Part shown: in pieces, positions 41,222 through 51,403 of the stretch | Layout: the number at the start of each line of letters is the position of its first letter | How positions within the stretch are numbered: the first letter of the stretch is position 1 | Assembly (NCBI GenBank): GCA_010645155.1 | Contig: CM021315.1 | Coordinates: 1,539,797-1,603,796, forward strand | Length of the DNA stretch: 64,000 nt | Reading direction: 5' to 3' | Origin: Tigriopus japonicus | Lineage: Eukaryota; Arthropoda; Copepoda; Harpacticoida; Harpacticidae | Translations under genes and position numbers: made by a program | The notes under the pieces: generated by a model | Databases searched by the model: none | Told to the model about the DNA's origin: nothing | Seen by the model: the letters and a program-made list of their open reading frames with translations, nothing else

Positions 41222-44200
41222 AGAAAGACGAGTGCAGAGTGCGGCCGTTTCCAATTCCGAGGAACAAGTGATTATTAGCGTCGAGGTCTCTACGGTTCTG
41301 ATGGATCCGTTGTAGCCAGAGATGAATACAAGTTATGTCCGTAATAGTTGGAACAACAGTAATGGTGATTTTTTTTTTATTGTAGAAGGAGCACTATAGG
41401 CAGTACTACTACTTAATACGTGACAATAGCAATGATAATATTTTTTTCAGTAACTAGTGCGACATTGAAAACACTCACTTGGTTTGGTTGTAAAAAAATT
41501 GTGATCGGTCAAGTGTCGTTTTTGGTCCTTAATCCCACGTAAAACAATCACCATCCCAACTAAGTTCATGCCAACCATTTCCTACTGTGATTAAAGATGG
41601 CGGATGGATGCGTTAACAAGAAATTGCCGTCTGTCTATCTTTGTCTTTCTCATAAGGATGTCGAACGTCCGCGCCAATCTGTGCCTTTTAAAGTTGGAAC
41701 ACACTGCAGATTCACAAACTCATGATACGCTTTAGCTCTTCCATACTTTTACCACCTGGGGATCATCATTACTATTGTTGTGATTATTCTTGCTATTATA
41801 ATTCATGTTCTTACTCGCTACTATTAGTACTATCCTCTCTCTATAGCTATAAACGCAAATGATTCAAACTGTGCCTTTCCATCGTCCGGATTCCTTCCTT
41901 TACCGATCTTGTTGCTCTTCTTAATAATGTTATTTTTCTGATCATCACCCTCTCTAATGGTGTTATTATCGCAATGACTTCCCTCAATCATCCAAGAGTT
42001 CAATGAGCAGTAATTCAATTCAACCACCGCTAAGGGATGAAATGAAACTGATGGCATGGTTGAAAACGACTGGAACAAATTACTCCCCCATTCATTTCCC
42101 CCCAGAACCTGACTCTCTCTTCATCAAAATAGTAAGTTTGTTCATCCGTCTCGATTGTTAAGAAAGTATGCCCCAAATGCGACAAATGATTGACAAGTTG
42201 CCTCCTCTTTATGTCTCTGAGCTCTCTCAACCCACATCATTGCTGCGAGAGAACACGGTTAGTAGCCCGCCATGACTTGACCAACCTTTCCAGAGACTTG
42301 AGATTCTCCTACTCTTGTGTCAGGCAGGTCTTGCTGATGTGTAAAACTTTGATTAATACTCTGAAAATCATAATAAAAATACTGGAAACAAGTCAACAAG
42401 GCATTGATGATTTTTTCTACTTCTTGGTTCAAAATGGGAAGGTCCTTTGACGGTCTAACATGACTAAGAATGGGCAAAAAGTGCGAATGATCATAAGGAT
42501 TTAATAACCTAGTAACCAAAAGTTGCACAAAAAATAGCCCAAATCGCAAACTAAAGCGCAGAAAAGGTCAATATCGCAGATAATTTGCAAAAAGCCCAGA
42601 ATCATGTCTTAACTAAAGCAACAGATATTTTTTTCATTTTGCTTCCCAAAATAGAATTAAATTCGGTTTTACAAAGTTATTTTAACTAAGCTTAAAGGAA
42701 AAGGTAAAAAATAGGAAAAAAGACATCCCATCAATTTGGGAATACAGTCAAACATGTGTATAAAAATGTTCAAAATAAAGATAAAAATGGTTGAATTATC
42801 TTTTATGAAAAAAAAAAAAATATCTCAAGAAACAGAAGCAAGGCAGGCCAATTTTCATCAGAATTAAAACTATTTTTGTTAAAGTTATTTAGATTGCCTG
42901 AACTTTTGAGATGAGACGATGAAGTTTTCAAATCTGAAAAATAAAAATTTCCCAAAGTTGGTATTAGCAAAAATAAATAGTGCATTTTCAGCAATTTTAA
43001 TATTTAAGGCCAATACGGGAAACCAAATCGCAAATAAAGGCAAAAAATGAGTTTGTGCATAGACCACGGAACTCCTGGACGTCTGACTGCCACGCAACCT
43101 TAGAGCAAGGCGTTTTACTTGTTGCATGAATGAACTGTGCCTAACAACTGAAAAGAAATTCAGTGATCAGATTGTAGCTTTTTGCATTTCCTTGATCCAG
43201 GATCTTCTTTTGCTGGCTTCTTGGCCTCCCGTTTACGAGACTTGTGGATTTCACTGTTTCTCATATCAATGAAATTTTTCATCATTAAATTTTTTTCGCA
43301 AGATGAGGGGCACAAATGACCAAAATGTTTTGCAGCAATTTTCTCATGAAACACTGAACATGTCGTTAAGGTTTGGGCTATTGGCCGATTTTTCATTGAA
43401 GATGCTAAAAATTCTGAGTATTCAAAAATACCACTACTCCAATGAGTAGTGGTACAGTGGTAGTATCCTAATGCTTTTTTAAATCCTAATTTATCATTTC
43501 ATAATTATTCATTTTTTATGTTGATTACCGAAGAATTCACCAATATTTGGTTCATAAATCTTTTAGAATCATCAATTAAAAGCCTTTTCGGGAGAAATTT
43601 TGTAAATTGATAAAAAGTACATATAAGTACATATGGTGCATAAAACGGAAGAAGACTGTTCGATTAATTCGTATGGCAAACCAGATAAACGGATCAATCC
43701 ACTTCCAATGGGTTAACCGATTAATCCGTTAATCCAAGGAAGCCATAACCGCAACCAAGAAGCGCTGAATTTCAGGAGTGAGAGGCTGACGATGAGAATT
43801 ATGATTTCCAATACGATCAATTCGATTCCGTTCTTCTACAAACGAAACCTAGCTTGCATTCATTCAGTACTGCATATTACAATTTTCAACTTCAGAAGGG
43901 ACTTCAAAAAAAGTAACTAATTTTACAATCATAAAGAAATGTGCTTATTTTCAACATTTGGTCTTCCTGCCTTGAAAATCTGCCACTCTTGATCCCACTT
44001 TACCATCTGTCAAATTTGCCGATGCCACCTAGAGACGCTATGTCACCTACACCAAATTCCCCAAACGATACATCCGCGTGCTCCAAGAGGACAAAAATGC
44101 TTGGACGCATTTTATATGCAAAACTATAAGCCTTTCACCACCGGACTGGCAAGGTTAGTGTACAACAGTGTTAGGAACCTGACCTTTCCGGAGGTGATGT

Positions 44201-44472
44201 ACGGACACATACTGTCATTCCAAAAAGGCCCTTAACCTGTTGACTTGAGGACGAGTTAATTAGTATTAGTTTTTCTGGCATATTTTGGCCCCGTTTGGCA
44301 TATTTTTGGAAGGTTTTCTGGCATACATTAACCCGAGGAAGCTGGCAGCACTGGATTTCGGCGGCTTTCCATCATCATAATAAATAAATAACATTAGCAA
44401 CTCAAACACCCCAACACAACACAACGCTATCGCCAACAACCTAGATCGCTGGACCTTAGCAATAGTGGCGAC
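41222..44472. other. Intergenic region between PKN and PIGX
   Basis: Should hold the PKN 3' UTR. Very AT-rich from 42300 to 43900 with many A/T runs, and a short perfect hairpin (TACCACTACT / AGTAGTGGTA) near 43430-43455. A short coding-looking stretch at about 44035-44150 cannot be assigned. No gene is supported. Confidence 0.5.
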
Positions 44473-46485
44473 ATGGGTGGCTGGTGGATCGCCTTCATGA
44501 TGGTGTGGTGGAGCGGTGGAAGCCCTTGGGAGGGCTTTAGAGGCGTGGCTGGGCGAGAGTACGTACAGGGCATGTCCAGTCATTACTCGCATTGCGCCTT
44601 CCTAGACGGCATCTACACGTCCGTCATGCGACGCATCTTCAACCCCGGATTGCACAAGTGAGAAGAAGAGCCAAGAGCCAATTCATTCCCGCTTCAACGG
44701 GTCGTTCGAGCGAGCGAGCGTCGCTGCTTTTGGGCTTTTTAAGGGCTGTCAAAGAAATCGTGAGAGGTCGTGTCGAGATGAGACCGGAGGTGGATAGTTA
44801 GGGGGCTCAGGAGGGATAAAAGGTTACTTACTCATTCCCAGTCTTGCTAGAGAGTCCCACCTCATGACTAAAGATGTCCGTGCTAAGGGGAAGGGAGGGA
44901 CTCACTCGCCATTAGATCAATCATTTCTTTTTTGAAACACTTTGGTCAATACGGAAGTGTTCGATCATTGGCACATTCGATCATACAATCACTTAAACGA
45001 CAACTGAAAGAACACTTACATCATTTTTTTGTATTTTCTATTAAAAGACCAACTGAAAAATAGTTTAGTCGGCGCTCAAATCAACGCTGTGATTCCCGTT
45101 TGGCATTGGTTTTGGCAGGGGTCGGTAACCGGTGGTCCGCGGCCCACATGTGGACCCAAGGGGGGTCTTTGGTGGGCCCAGGAGCAATGGGGAAGTCCAA
45201 AATAATAGGCCCGCGAGACATCCATAGTACTGTATTCGTGGGCCCAAAGCTCTTTGATCGTTAATTTGTGGTCCCCTGAACCTACCAAGGTCTATTTGGT
45301 GGGCCCCTGGCAACACGTTATCAAATTTGAGGGACCTTGACCTAAAAGGGGTTGCCGACCCCTGAGTTATGGAGTATTTCTTTCAATTGCACACACGTCC
45401 ATAACTAAGACTAACTAAGGATAAGTTTTTAGCAGAAGAAGATGATATACAGAAAAGTCAAGGATCCGGACATGACACACTGGTCGCCACTTATGCAGAG
45501 CCAATGAGAGTGGATCCGTTAGAAATGTTTCGTGTTATAAATTTGGATAATTTCATATCTTCCCTTAATTTGCTCGAATCCCTTTTTAATAGACCAGTTC
45601 ATTAATAATGGCCAGATTTGAACTTTTGGGAATCGGGGAAGAGTTTTTGACTACATACACGTAGCTTCCACCTTGGATTGGAGTGAAAATGTCAACCTGT
45701 TCTTAGGGCGTTGCTCTCGGAGGTGGAGGTCATGCTGACCACTTCGATCTTGCCCGACCAATGCCAATTGGTGGTGGAGGAGACCCTGCCCGCAGGCATG
45801 TATGTAGACACGGACGAATTACGCGATTTGGCCGAGGCCAGAGGACTGCGCACCTTTGTGCCTGGTAAGAGACCCACCGCCGGATTCGACCTTAAAGGCC
45901 AAAGCCCTTGAAGATGAATTCAATAATTTTTATCTCTAGTGCCCGTTGATGTGGAGAAGCCAGAGTTTCAAGCCGATGCCTTTCGCATGTACGTGTTCCG
46001 AGACTTGCAAATTCAGGAAAACTTGCGGCTAACGCAAGTCGAGGTGCCGGTTCACCTCCGTTACCACCAACCCCGGCCACCCACGCCGGACGAAGTGCGT
46101 CGGGGTTTGGCCCCCAGTGCCATCGTTAAGCTTCAAAACCCTAGACTATTTCTATCGTGTCAGGGGGATCATTTGGCGCAACAGTGTCCGGATCGAACGG
46201 TTACTTCGTACTGTGACGCCAGTGGCACCGCCAAATGCGAATACCTCCATCTTCCGTACAAAATCGTAAGCACTTTTCATCGCACGGTAAAATAAAAGGT
46301 TTGGACTTGATTGGTGACTCGATTGGTTTCAGAATGTGAATGCCGTCGAAGTATCCGTGCCCGTGGGGAATGAAGAGCACGGCTCGACCGTGGTCGGAAT
46401 CACCACTTTTATTGTGAGTGGCGGCACCATTTACCTAATTATCGCACTACTCCGCGCTCCGGAAATCAAAGTCAAAATAGACTAG
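44473..46485 (+). CDS. PIGX: PIG-X, subunit of GPI mannosyltransferase I
   Basis: Four coding exons: 44473-44657, 45707-45864, 45940-46265 and 46333-46485, total 822 nt, 273 aa. The lumenal domain shows the PIG-X pattern: FNPGLHKALLSEVEVML, then CQLVVEETLPAGMYVDTDELRDL, then VPVHLRYHQPRP and the late NAVEVSVPVGNEEHGSTVVGIT. A C-terminal transmembrane helix (about residues 240-262, ITTFIVSGGTIYLIIALL) is followed by a short tail ending KVKID. By family knowledge PIG-X is an ER type I membrane protein that stabilises PIG-M, which adds the first mannose to the GPI anchor. The start is the least certain part. ATG 44473 gives a hydrophobic MGGWWIAFMMVWW that could be a signal peptide; a later ATG at 44572 would lack one. 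It is convergent with eIF2B-beta, 131 bp apart. A hAT MITE sits in intron 1. Confidence 0.82.
45116..45364. mobile_element. Short hAT-type MITE in PIGX intron 1
   Basis: Ends are CAGGGGTCGGTAACC at the left and, read inward from the right, CAGGGGTCGGCAACC, a typical hAT terminal sequence. Flanking 8-mers GGTTTTGG (45108-45115) and AGTTATGG (45365-45372) agree at six of eight positions, so the duplication is decayed. At 249 bp with no frame, it is non-autonomous. Rich in GGGCCC-type motifs inside. Confidence 0.68.
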
Positions 46486-46616
46486 TCAGGATTAATATCC
46501 CCCATTTTTTGCTATACCTATGCATATTATTTGTAACATCATTGAATATTAAACCAGCTCAATGGATCGTTCCCGGCGATTTGGTGCCCTAGTCCTTGAC
46601 ATCTTCGGAGCTCGGG

Positions 46617-47777
46617 TTATACGCTCATCTGGGCCGATTTCACGGGCAAGGGAGCGCTCAAATCGTAATCTTCGGGATGATACAGTTCACTCAGCAATCG
46701 GTACACGTACGAAGGGGCATAGGCCGACACGTTGGACACAAAAAGCGTGACCAAATCCGGAGGCACGTACTCAAACACGGGCGTGACGGTGCGCACACGG
46801 GACAAAATCCCGCCGTCTAAATGGCGGAGCGTAGCTTCAGGCGAGGCGAACTGATTAAAGGTCTCTTGGTCATCGGCCGTGCAAAAGCCGGGCGTGAGTT
46901 TGGCGATGCTGGCGCACACGTACATGGGCACGGAGAAGTGACGCGCGGCCAAAGCCACCGTGTAGCTGCCGCTAAGCGCCTTGAGGCCACCATTGGCCAA
47001 GATCACGTGCGTACCGATAATGACCTTGTTCACGCGCGACATCATGGCGAACACGGCCGTGTCCGTGATCACGGTGGTCTTGATTCGAGCCGGCGCTTGG
47101 GCCAAACTCGCGGCCATGGCTTGGCCTTGACAGGAGGGCGCGCACTCAGCCACGATCACGTGGAACTGGCGGTCTTGGGCGGCCTGCTTGAGAAAGAGTT
47201 CGACCGTGCGCGAACGTCCCACCGTCAGGATGATCTCGTTGGCGTGAATGTGCTCGAGACTCTGATTGGCGATCTCTTCCGAGGCCGATTCCATCTCCAT
47301 GAGCAGCTCGTCCACGCTCTCGATGACCTTGGTCTTAAGATCGGGCACGGGCTGGCCAAAATCGGGTCGGCCCGATTCGTGTTGTCCGGCCATCTCGACC
47401 ATCTTGTGGAGCGAGTCCTGCGGGTCGTCCTCGGCTTGGCGACCTTTGAGCGCACTCGCGTACTCCTCGCGGATCAACTTGAGCGTGCGTCGAAACAGAT
47501 TGGCCACGATCACTTGCGACTCGAGCGTGGCCGCCAAACGGGCCCCGGCCGCCCCAATCAGGCCCATGAGCTCCTGGGCCGTGTGCCACCGCGATTGGCC
47601 GATCAGGCGCTTGAGTAAGTTGACGGTGGACAAGGCCGTGGCGTGCGAGTCGGCGAATTGACCGCCGGTTCCGAAAGCGCCGCCGGCGGCGGGTAGCTCA
47701 CTCAGGAACTGGTTGACCGGGCCGTCCGTGTCGTTGGGGTTGGGGCCGGGGGCGGCATTAGCCTCGGTCATCCCCAT
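46617..47777 (-). CDS. EIF2B2: Translation initiation factor eIF2B subunit beta
   Basis: 386-aa uninterrupted frame from ATG 47777 (ACCATGG context). The frame stays open upstream but has no earlier ATG. Residues about 30-170 form the helical N-terminal domain (NLLKRLIGQSRWHTAQELMGLIGAAGARL). The Rossmann-like regulatory domain follows (HIHANEIILTVGRSRTVELFLKQAA, VIVAECAPSCQGQAMA, TTVITDTAVFAMMSRVNKVIIGTHVILANGGL, FEYVPPDLVTLFVSNVSAYAPSYVYRL). These blocks are specific to eIF2B-beta in the alpha/beta/delta family. By family knowledge it belongs to the cytosolic GEF that reloads eIF2 with GTP and senses eIF2 phosphorylation. The coding sequence is clearly GC-richer than its surroundings. A roughly 590-bp insertion element lies about 160 bp upstream of the start. 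Confidence 0.93.
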   Translation of the reverse strand: MGMTEANAAPGPNPNDTDGPVNQFLSELPAAGGAFGTGGQFADSHATALSTVNLLKRLIGQSRWHTAQELMGLIGAAGARLAATLESQVIVANLFRRTLKLIREEYASALKGRQAEDDPQDSLHKMVEMAGQHESGRPDFGQPVPDLKTKVIESVDELLMEMESASEEIANQSLEHIHANEIILTVGRSRTVELFLKQAAQDRQFHVIVAECAPSCQGQAMAASLAQAPARIKTTVITDTAVFAMMSRVNKVIIGTHVILANGGLKALSGSYTVALAARHFSVPMYVCASIAKLTPGFCTADDQETFNQFASPEATLRHLDGGILSRVRTVTPVFEYVPPDLVTLFVSNVSAYAPSYVYRLLSELYHPEDYDLSAPLPVKSAQMSV

Positions 47778-47930
47778 GGTTTCAAATGGGGTAGGTTCAC
47801 CCAAGGAGGGCGGGGACTTCGGAGATGACGATTGACGATGACACTCTGAAGCAACTCTGATCAGCTGACCCCCCAAAGGGCCTCCACGTGAAGCGTTGTT
47901 TGTGTAGATCGAGGTCTCTTCTAGTCAGGA

Positions 47931-48543
47931 CTCCTGACCACAGATACACAGATATAAGTCGCGAAGCGACCAGATACACACAACTGCCGTGGCATCTGTT
48001 GCCAGTGGATTCAAACTTTGTCACTCATGGTTGTTGTCGTCGTTGACACCAAGAGCGCAGTCCGTTATGAAATGTACTATCCCGTTGCATTTGAGAATTT
48101 CTTCCCATTGAGGAAAACAGGTTTTCTCCCCTCCTCTGTTCTCTACGTACTTTGGCTTTAATGTGGCTGTTGCTGCCGGTCAGCTCCTTTCTTCTCTGTT
48201 TTGCTCGGAGTTGGGCTCACAATGGTCGACTGGAGATGTCTGGCTTGAAAGAGTTGAGATTCTTCTAGATTACTTAATGACATTTGAGAAAGAATCGACT
48301 CTTCTGATTCATTTAGTTCAGAGATTAGAGGTCCCTAGGAAACGCCACTGAGTTGTTGGTTTATGAATTAGGGTCAGACTTGCAACAAAAATTGAGCCGA
48401 GAGTGAACAAGCAGATGCACTTTCTATACTTCAGGCATATCTGCGCACAGAGTCACTTTTAACAATTTCAACCAACAGATGTCATGGCAAGGTTGTGAGT
48501 CTTTAGATATATTATATCAGCCCAAGCCGTCTTTGCTCCTGAC
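47931..48543. mobile_element. Insertion element, copy 1 (about 597 bp) with target duplication
   Basis: The body 47947-48538 appears identical base for base to 54962-55553. It is flanked by a perfect 8-bp direct repeat CTCCTGAC (47931-47938 and 48536-48543). Removing the element and one repeat copy restores a perfect 21-bp palindrome (CTAGTCAGGA, C, TCCTGACTAG), which argues strongly for a real insertion. Copy 1 has an extra CACAGATA unit at its left end. There are no clear terminal inverted repeats and no LTR-type TG/CA ends. It has no substantial ATG-initiated frame: the longest ATG frame is 35 codons with a hydrophobic start. Family not recognised. Confidence 0.8.
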
Positions 48544-48578
48544 TAGGATCTTGAAGTGTGTCAGGAGCACACTTCAGA

Positions 48579-49920
48579 TAGAGGGCTAACGAAAAAATGA
48601 CACTCCGAAAACATTTGTGAAATATTTCTCCGTTTTTGCTCAATGTTTTAAATATTTTGACTGTTTCAAAGAAAAAATAAATGTTTTCTCGAATATTTGA
48701 GTCAAAAAAAATATTTCAGGCAAAATTGAGGAAAGTAAATGAATGACCAATGCTCAAGAGGGCTTCCTCAAAATGAACCCAAAATACAAAAATCTCTACA
48801 GAATGGCATTTGCTTTGAGATTTGACATTTACAACCAAAAGTACTGTCAACCACGAAAAAAAACTGCGCCATCTCTTGGTAAATTGAAAATTGTACTGTT
48901 AAATCAATTGCATGTCAAATATGCCTCCAAAAACGGTCGAATGCATCAAATTCACCAAAAGCAATTTTGTAAAATTGGTACACACAAGAAAATACCAAAT
49001 AATGGCATTGTCGAAAAATATTTCTTAAATATCTGGCTTTTTTCAAATGACAATTTTGAATAAAATTTTTGGATAAAATATATATTACATATTTTGTCAC
49101 TTTTTTGCAAATACTTTTCAGGGCCCTAATGATGAATCATGTCACTTGACCCCCTTGCTGCCGAATTAATGAAGTGTGTTCAAAACAATCTCACAATCTC
49201 CACTGAGTAAGAGGATTTTAGACCAAGCTTGAAAAATTTGCCAATAGATGGCGGGGAAGGTTGGGCAAGTAAAGAGAAAAGACTTGTGTGCTTAGTGTTT
49301 ACTACTTGCCCCCTCTTTCACACCATCTAATGGCTAGGGGTGCAGATTTCAGGCAAATAAGATTTTATGCCCGAAAACATGTTTATTTGCTATTTGCTAG
49401 CTTTTAAAGTTTATTTGCCATTTTTGTATTAATTTGCCATTTTTGGGCAAATAAATACAAAATTAGTCGGTCTTTGGGCAATTGAATGCTAAATTTGTCG
49501 TTTTTTGGCCACATTAAAGAAAAAATTGTTTTTTGGGCAAAAAATAGGCAAAAGAAATTTTCGGCCAAAATAGTTTATTTACAGGATATATTGATTATTC
49601 AACTGAATCAAAATATTTTTTATTACATGCTCATACACTTGCATTCCATTTTATTGTTGGTAAAACATAATGCTCATTTTCCGAATTTAGTTGCCAGTTT
49701 TGCTATATTTCGGTAATTTTTCGTGTCTATTTGCCATTTTATTTACCATTTCTTTATTTATTTACCATTTTACTTGCCATTTTGGACGTTTTTATTTGCC
49801 ATTTTTTGGGCCTAAAAGTCATGATTGTTTGCCAGAAATCTGCACCCCTACTAATGGCGAATTTTTTTAAGCTTGGTTTAAACTCCTCTAACAGAGTGAC
49901 GTTTTTCTGTTAGCCCTCTA
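48579..49920. repeat. Composite repeat: foldback element with a nested hAT insertion
   Basis: TAGAGGGCTAAC at 48579-48590 is matched in inverted orientation by GTTAGCCCTCTA at 49909-49920, and the match continues imperfectly inward (GAAAAA, CACTC). A closer foldback lies inside. The segment from about 49205 to 49285 (GACCAAGCTTGAAAAATT, GATGGCGGGGAAGG, GGGCAAGTA) is repeated inverted at about 49306-49334 and 49851-49895. Its right arm is split by the hAT element at 49335-49850. No coding frame. Outer boundaries are tentative because no matching target duplication was seen. Confidence 0.45.
49335..49850. mobile_element. Non-autonomous hAT element nested in a foldback repeat
   Basis: Terminal inverted repeats: TAGGGGTGCAGATTTCAGGC at the left and, from the right, TAGGGGTGCAGATTTCTGGC, one mismatch in 20. 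A perfect 8-bp target duplication CTAATGGC lies at 49327-49334 and 49851-49858. The 516-bp interior is built from variants of TTTATTTGCCATTTT and has no transposase frame. Excision in silico rejoins the arms of the surrounding foldback element. Confidence 0.88.
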
Positions 49921-50344
49921 AGCCACATTTTTTCGTGATTTGGATGACACCTGGTGACATTTTAATGCAACGTGAATTGCTATAAACTCTTGAAAAATCT
50001 CTGACTTGACGGCATTTGAAAATTGATTGAAAGGACAGTTATAATAGTAGTTGTTTGGAGAAATCATTGAAAAGAAGAACCACGGTACCGTCACTTTCGT
50101 TTTAATGTGTACTTGTTGCTCCCGCCCACTGTTGAAGCTTTTTTATAGTGTTTAAAGTCAAGGCTGAGATTAGCGCTCTGCGCATTGTTTTGTATATTTT
50201 GATCAAACAAGACGAGGTCCTTACCGGTCCTTACTTAGTGACTTTTGTTTTTATCACATGACACTGCCGACAATTTGACATGAAATTTTAATTCAAAGCT
50301 AGACTGAATTCAATTTTTTAAAGGAAGATCCGAATAATTTAAGT

Positions 50345-50635
50345 TAGTGACTGATGGACCAAAATGGCTCATAACCGAAACCGAAAGTTTCGGCCGAAAG
50401 AGGGCTTAACCGAAACCGAAACCGAAAGCAGCTGACTACAAAATTGTATAAATGCAAAATCCACCTTAAAAATTAAATTGCTCATGTGTTCGATGTTGGG
50501 TAGGTCGCAGATTTTGAAAAATCGGAAAACTTGAATTTCAGTGGTTTTTGGACGAAAACTTTTCGATTTTGTTATCAAACTCTGTTTTCTACCGAAACCG
50601 AAATTTCGGCCGAAAGCGGTTTCGGTCCATCACTA
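50345..50635. mobile_element. Short hAT-type MITE (CCGAAA-rich)
   Basis: The left end TAGTGACTGATGGACC and the right end read inward (TAGTGATGGACC, then GAAACCGCTTTCGG) differ by a 2-nt insertion. Both subterminal regions carry ACCGAAACCGAAA and TTTCGGCCGAAA palindromes. Flanked by a perfect 8-bp direct repeat ATTTAAGT (50337-50344 and 50636-50643). 291 bp, non-coding. Confidence 0.82.
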
Positions 50636-50756
50636 ATTTAAGTGTTTGGATCTCACCATTGCAAAAGTTAATTGATAATACATTGAGCGAATTCAGAGCA
50701 TATTATAAGCAACTATGTGTTCCTGGTTTGGCGTTTTTTGTTTCATTTTGTCTAAT

Positions 50757-51174
50757 CATCAACGCCTCTACACGGGTCAAAAAGTGACGTGTTCCACTTG
50801 CGAGAAGGCGTTCGTTCGTCAAGCAACTCGCTTTGCAAGATCACATGAACGTTCACACCCGAGAGGAAGTCCATTTGTGCCACGCTTGTCCTTGAACATT
50901 CGCCACACGCAAACAATGGCTCAACCATCGAGAGCGTGAAACTTGTCCCTTGTGTCATAAGATCTTAAAAACGTTCGCCTTTTTTCGAACTCTCATCCGA
51001 ACGCATGATCAGCCGGTGAATCACGTTTGTTCCATTTGTGGCCGTGCTTTCGAACGACGTTTCGATCTCAAGGTTCGCGCTCGGATCCATTCCGGGGTCA
51101 CACCGTGTACGTGCCCAGGGTGTGGTCGAAAGTTCTTGCTCTCCTTGAGTTTGGAGCCTAGTCAAGTACACCAA
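50757..51174 (+). pseudogene. Degenerate C2H2 zinc-finger gene fragment
   Basis: Pieces of at least three C2H2 fingers are visible in shifting frames. HQRLYTGQKVTCSTCEKAFVRQ precedes position 50820 in one frame. HMNVHTR-type linker sequence and HLCHACP then follow in another frame, which hits an in-frame TGA near 50896. VCSICGRAFERRFDLKVRARIHSGVTPCTCPGCGRKF occurs around 51025-51135. TG(Q/E)K-like linkers and CxxC...H...H spacing support the family. With at least one frameshift and one internal stop and no neighbouring exons, it is a broken copy. It lies about 120 bp right of a hAT MITE. Parent gene unknown. Confidence 0.65.
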
Positions 51175-51403
51175 CTACATAAATCAAAATCAAACAACAA
51201 CAAAAAGGTATAAATTAAGGATTTTTTTTATTTTTTAGATCCCGGTAACCTTGCCGGACAGATATCTGGTGAACATAACCCTCTCGAAAGATAAATTCAT
51301 GGGCCAGGTTCGTAAAACAGGGATCGAGCCTTTATCCTGACAACTAAATACAAATATTTTTCACTACAGACACGCTGGTTTCATCGATTGGGCGCGGTTT
51401 TCT

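Noticed and set aside
44035..44230. Coding-looking stretch (KFPKRYIRVLQEDKNAWTHFICKT in one frame, a second frame after a shift)
   Set aside because: Could be a retroelement fragment, but I cannot match it to a family, and the frame breaks after about 40 codons.
44266..44592. Minus-strand 108-codon frame with a convincing transmembrane stretch, antisense to PIGX exon 1
   Set aside because: No further exons or family resemblance to the left, and it overlaps the PIGX first exon. The hydrophobic stretch comes from AT-rich sequence beside the exon. Kept only as a remote possibility of a divergent membrane-protein exon.
46821..47618. Long plus-strand frame of 265 codons antisense to EIF2B2
   Set aside because: A shadow of the GC-rich EIF2B2 coding strand; the minus-strand protein is clearly recognised.
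48163..48351. Open frame shared by both copies of the insertion element
   Set aside because: It has no ATG start. The alternative ATG frame is 35 codons with a hydrophobic start but no homology, so coding is not supported.
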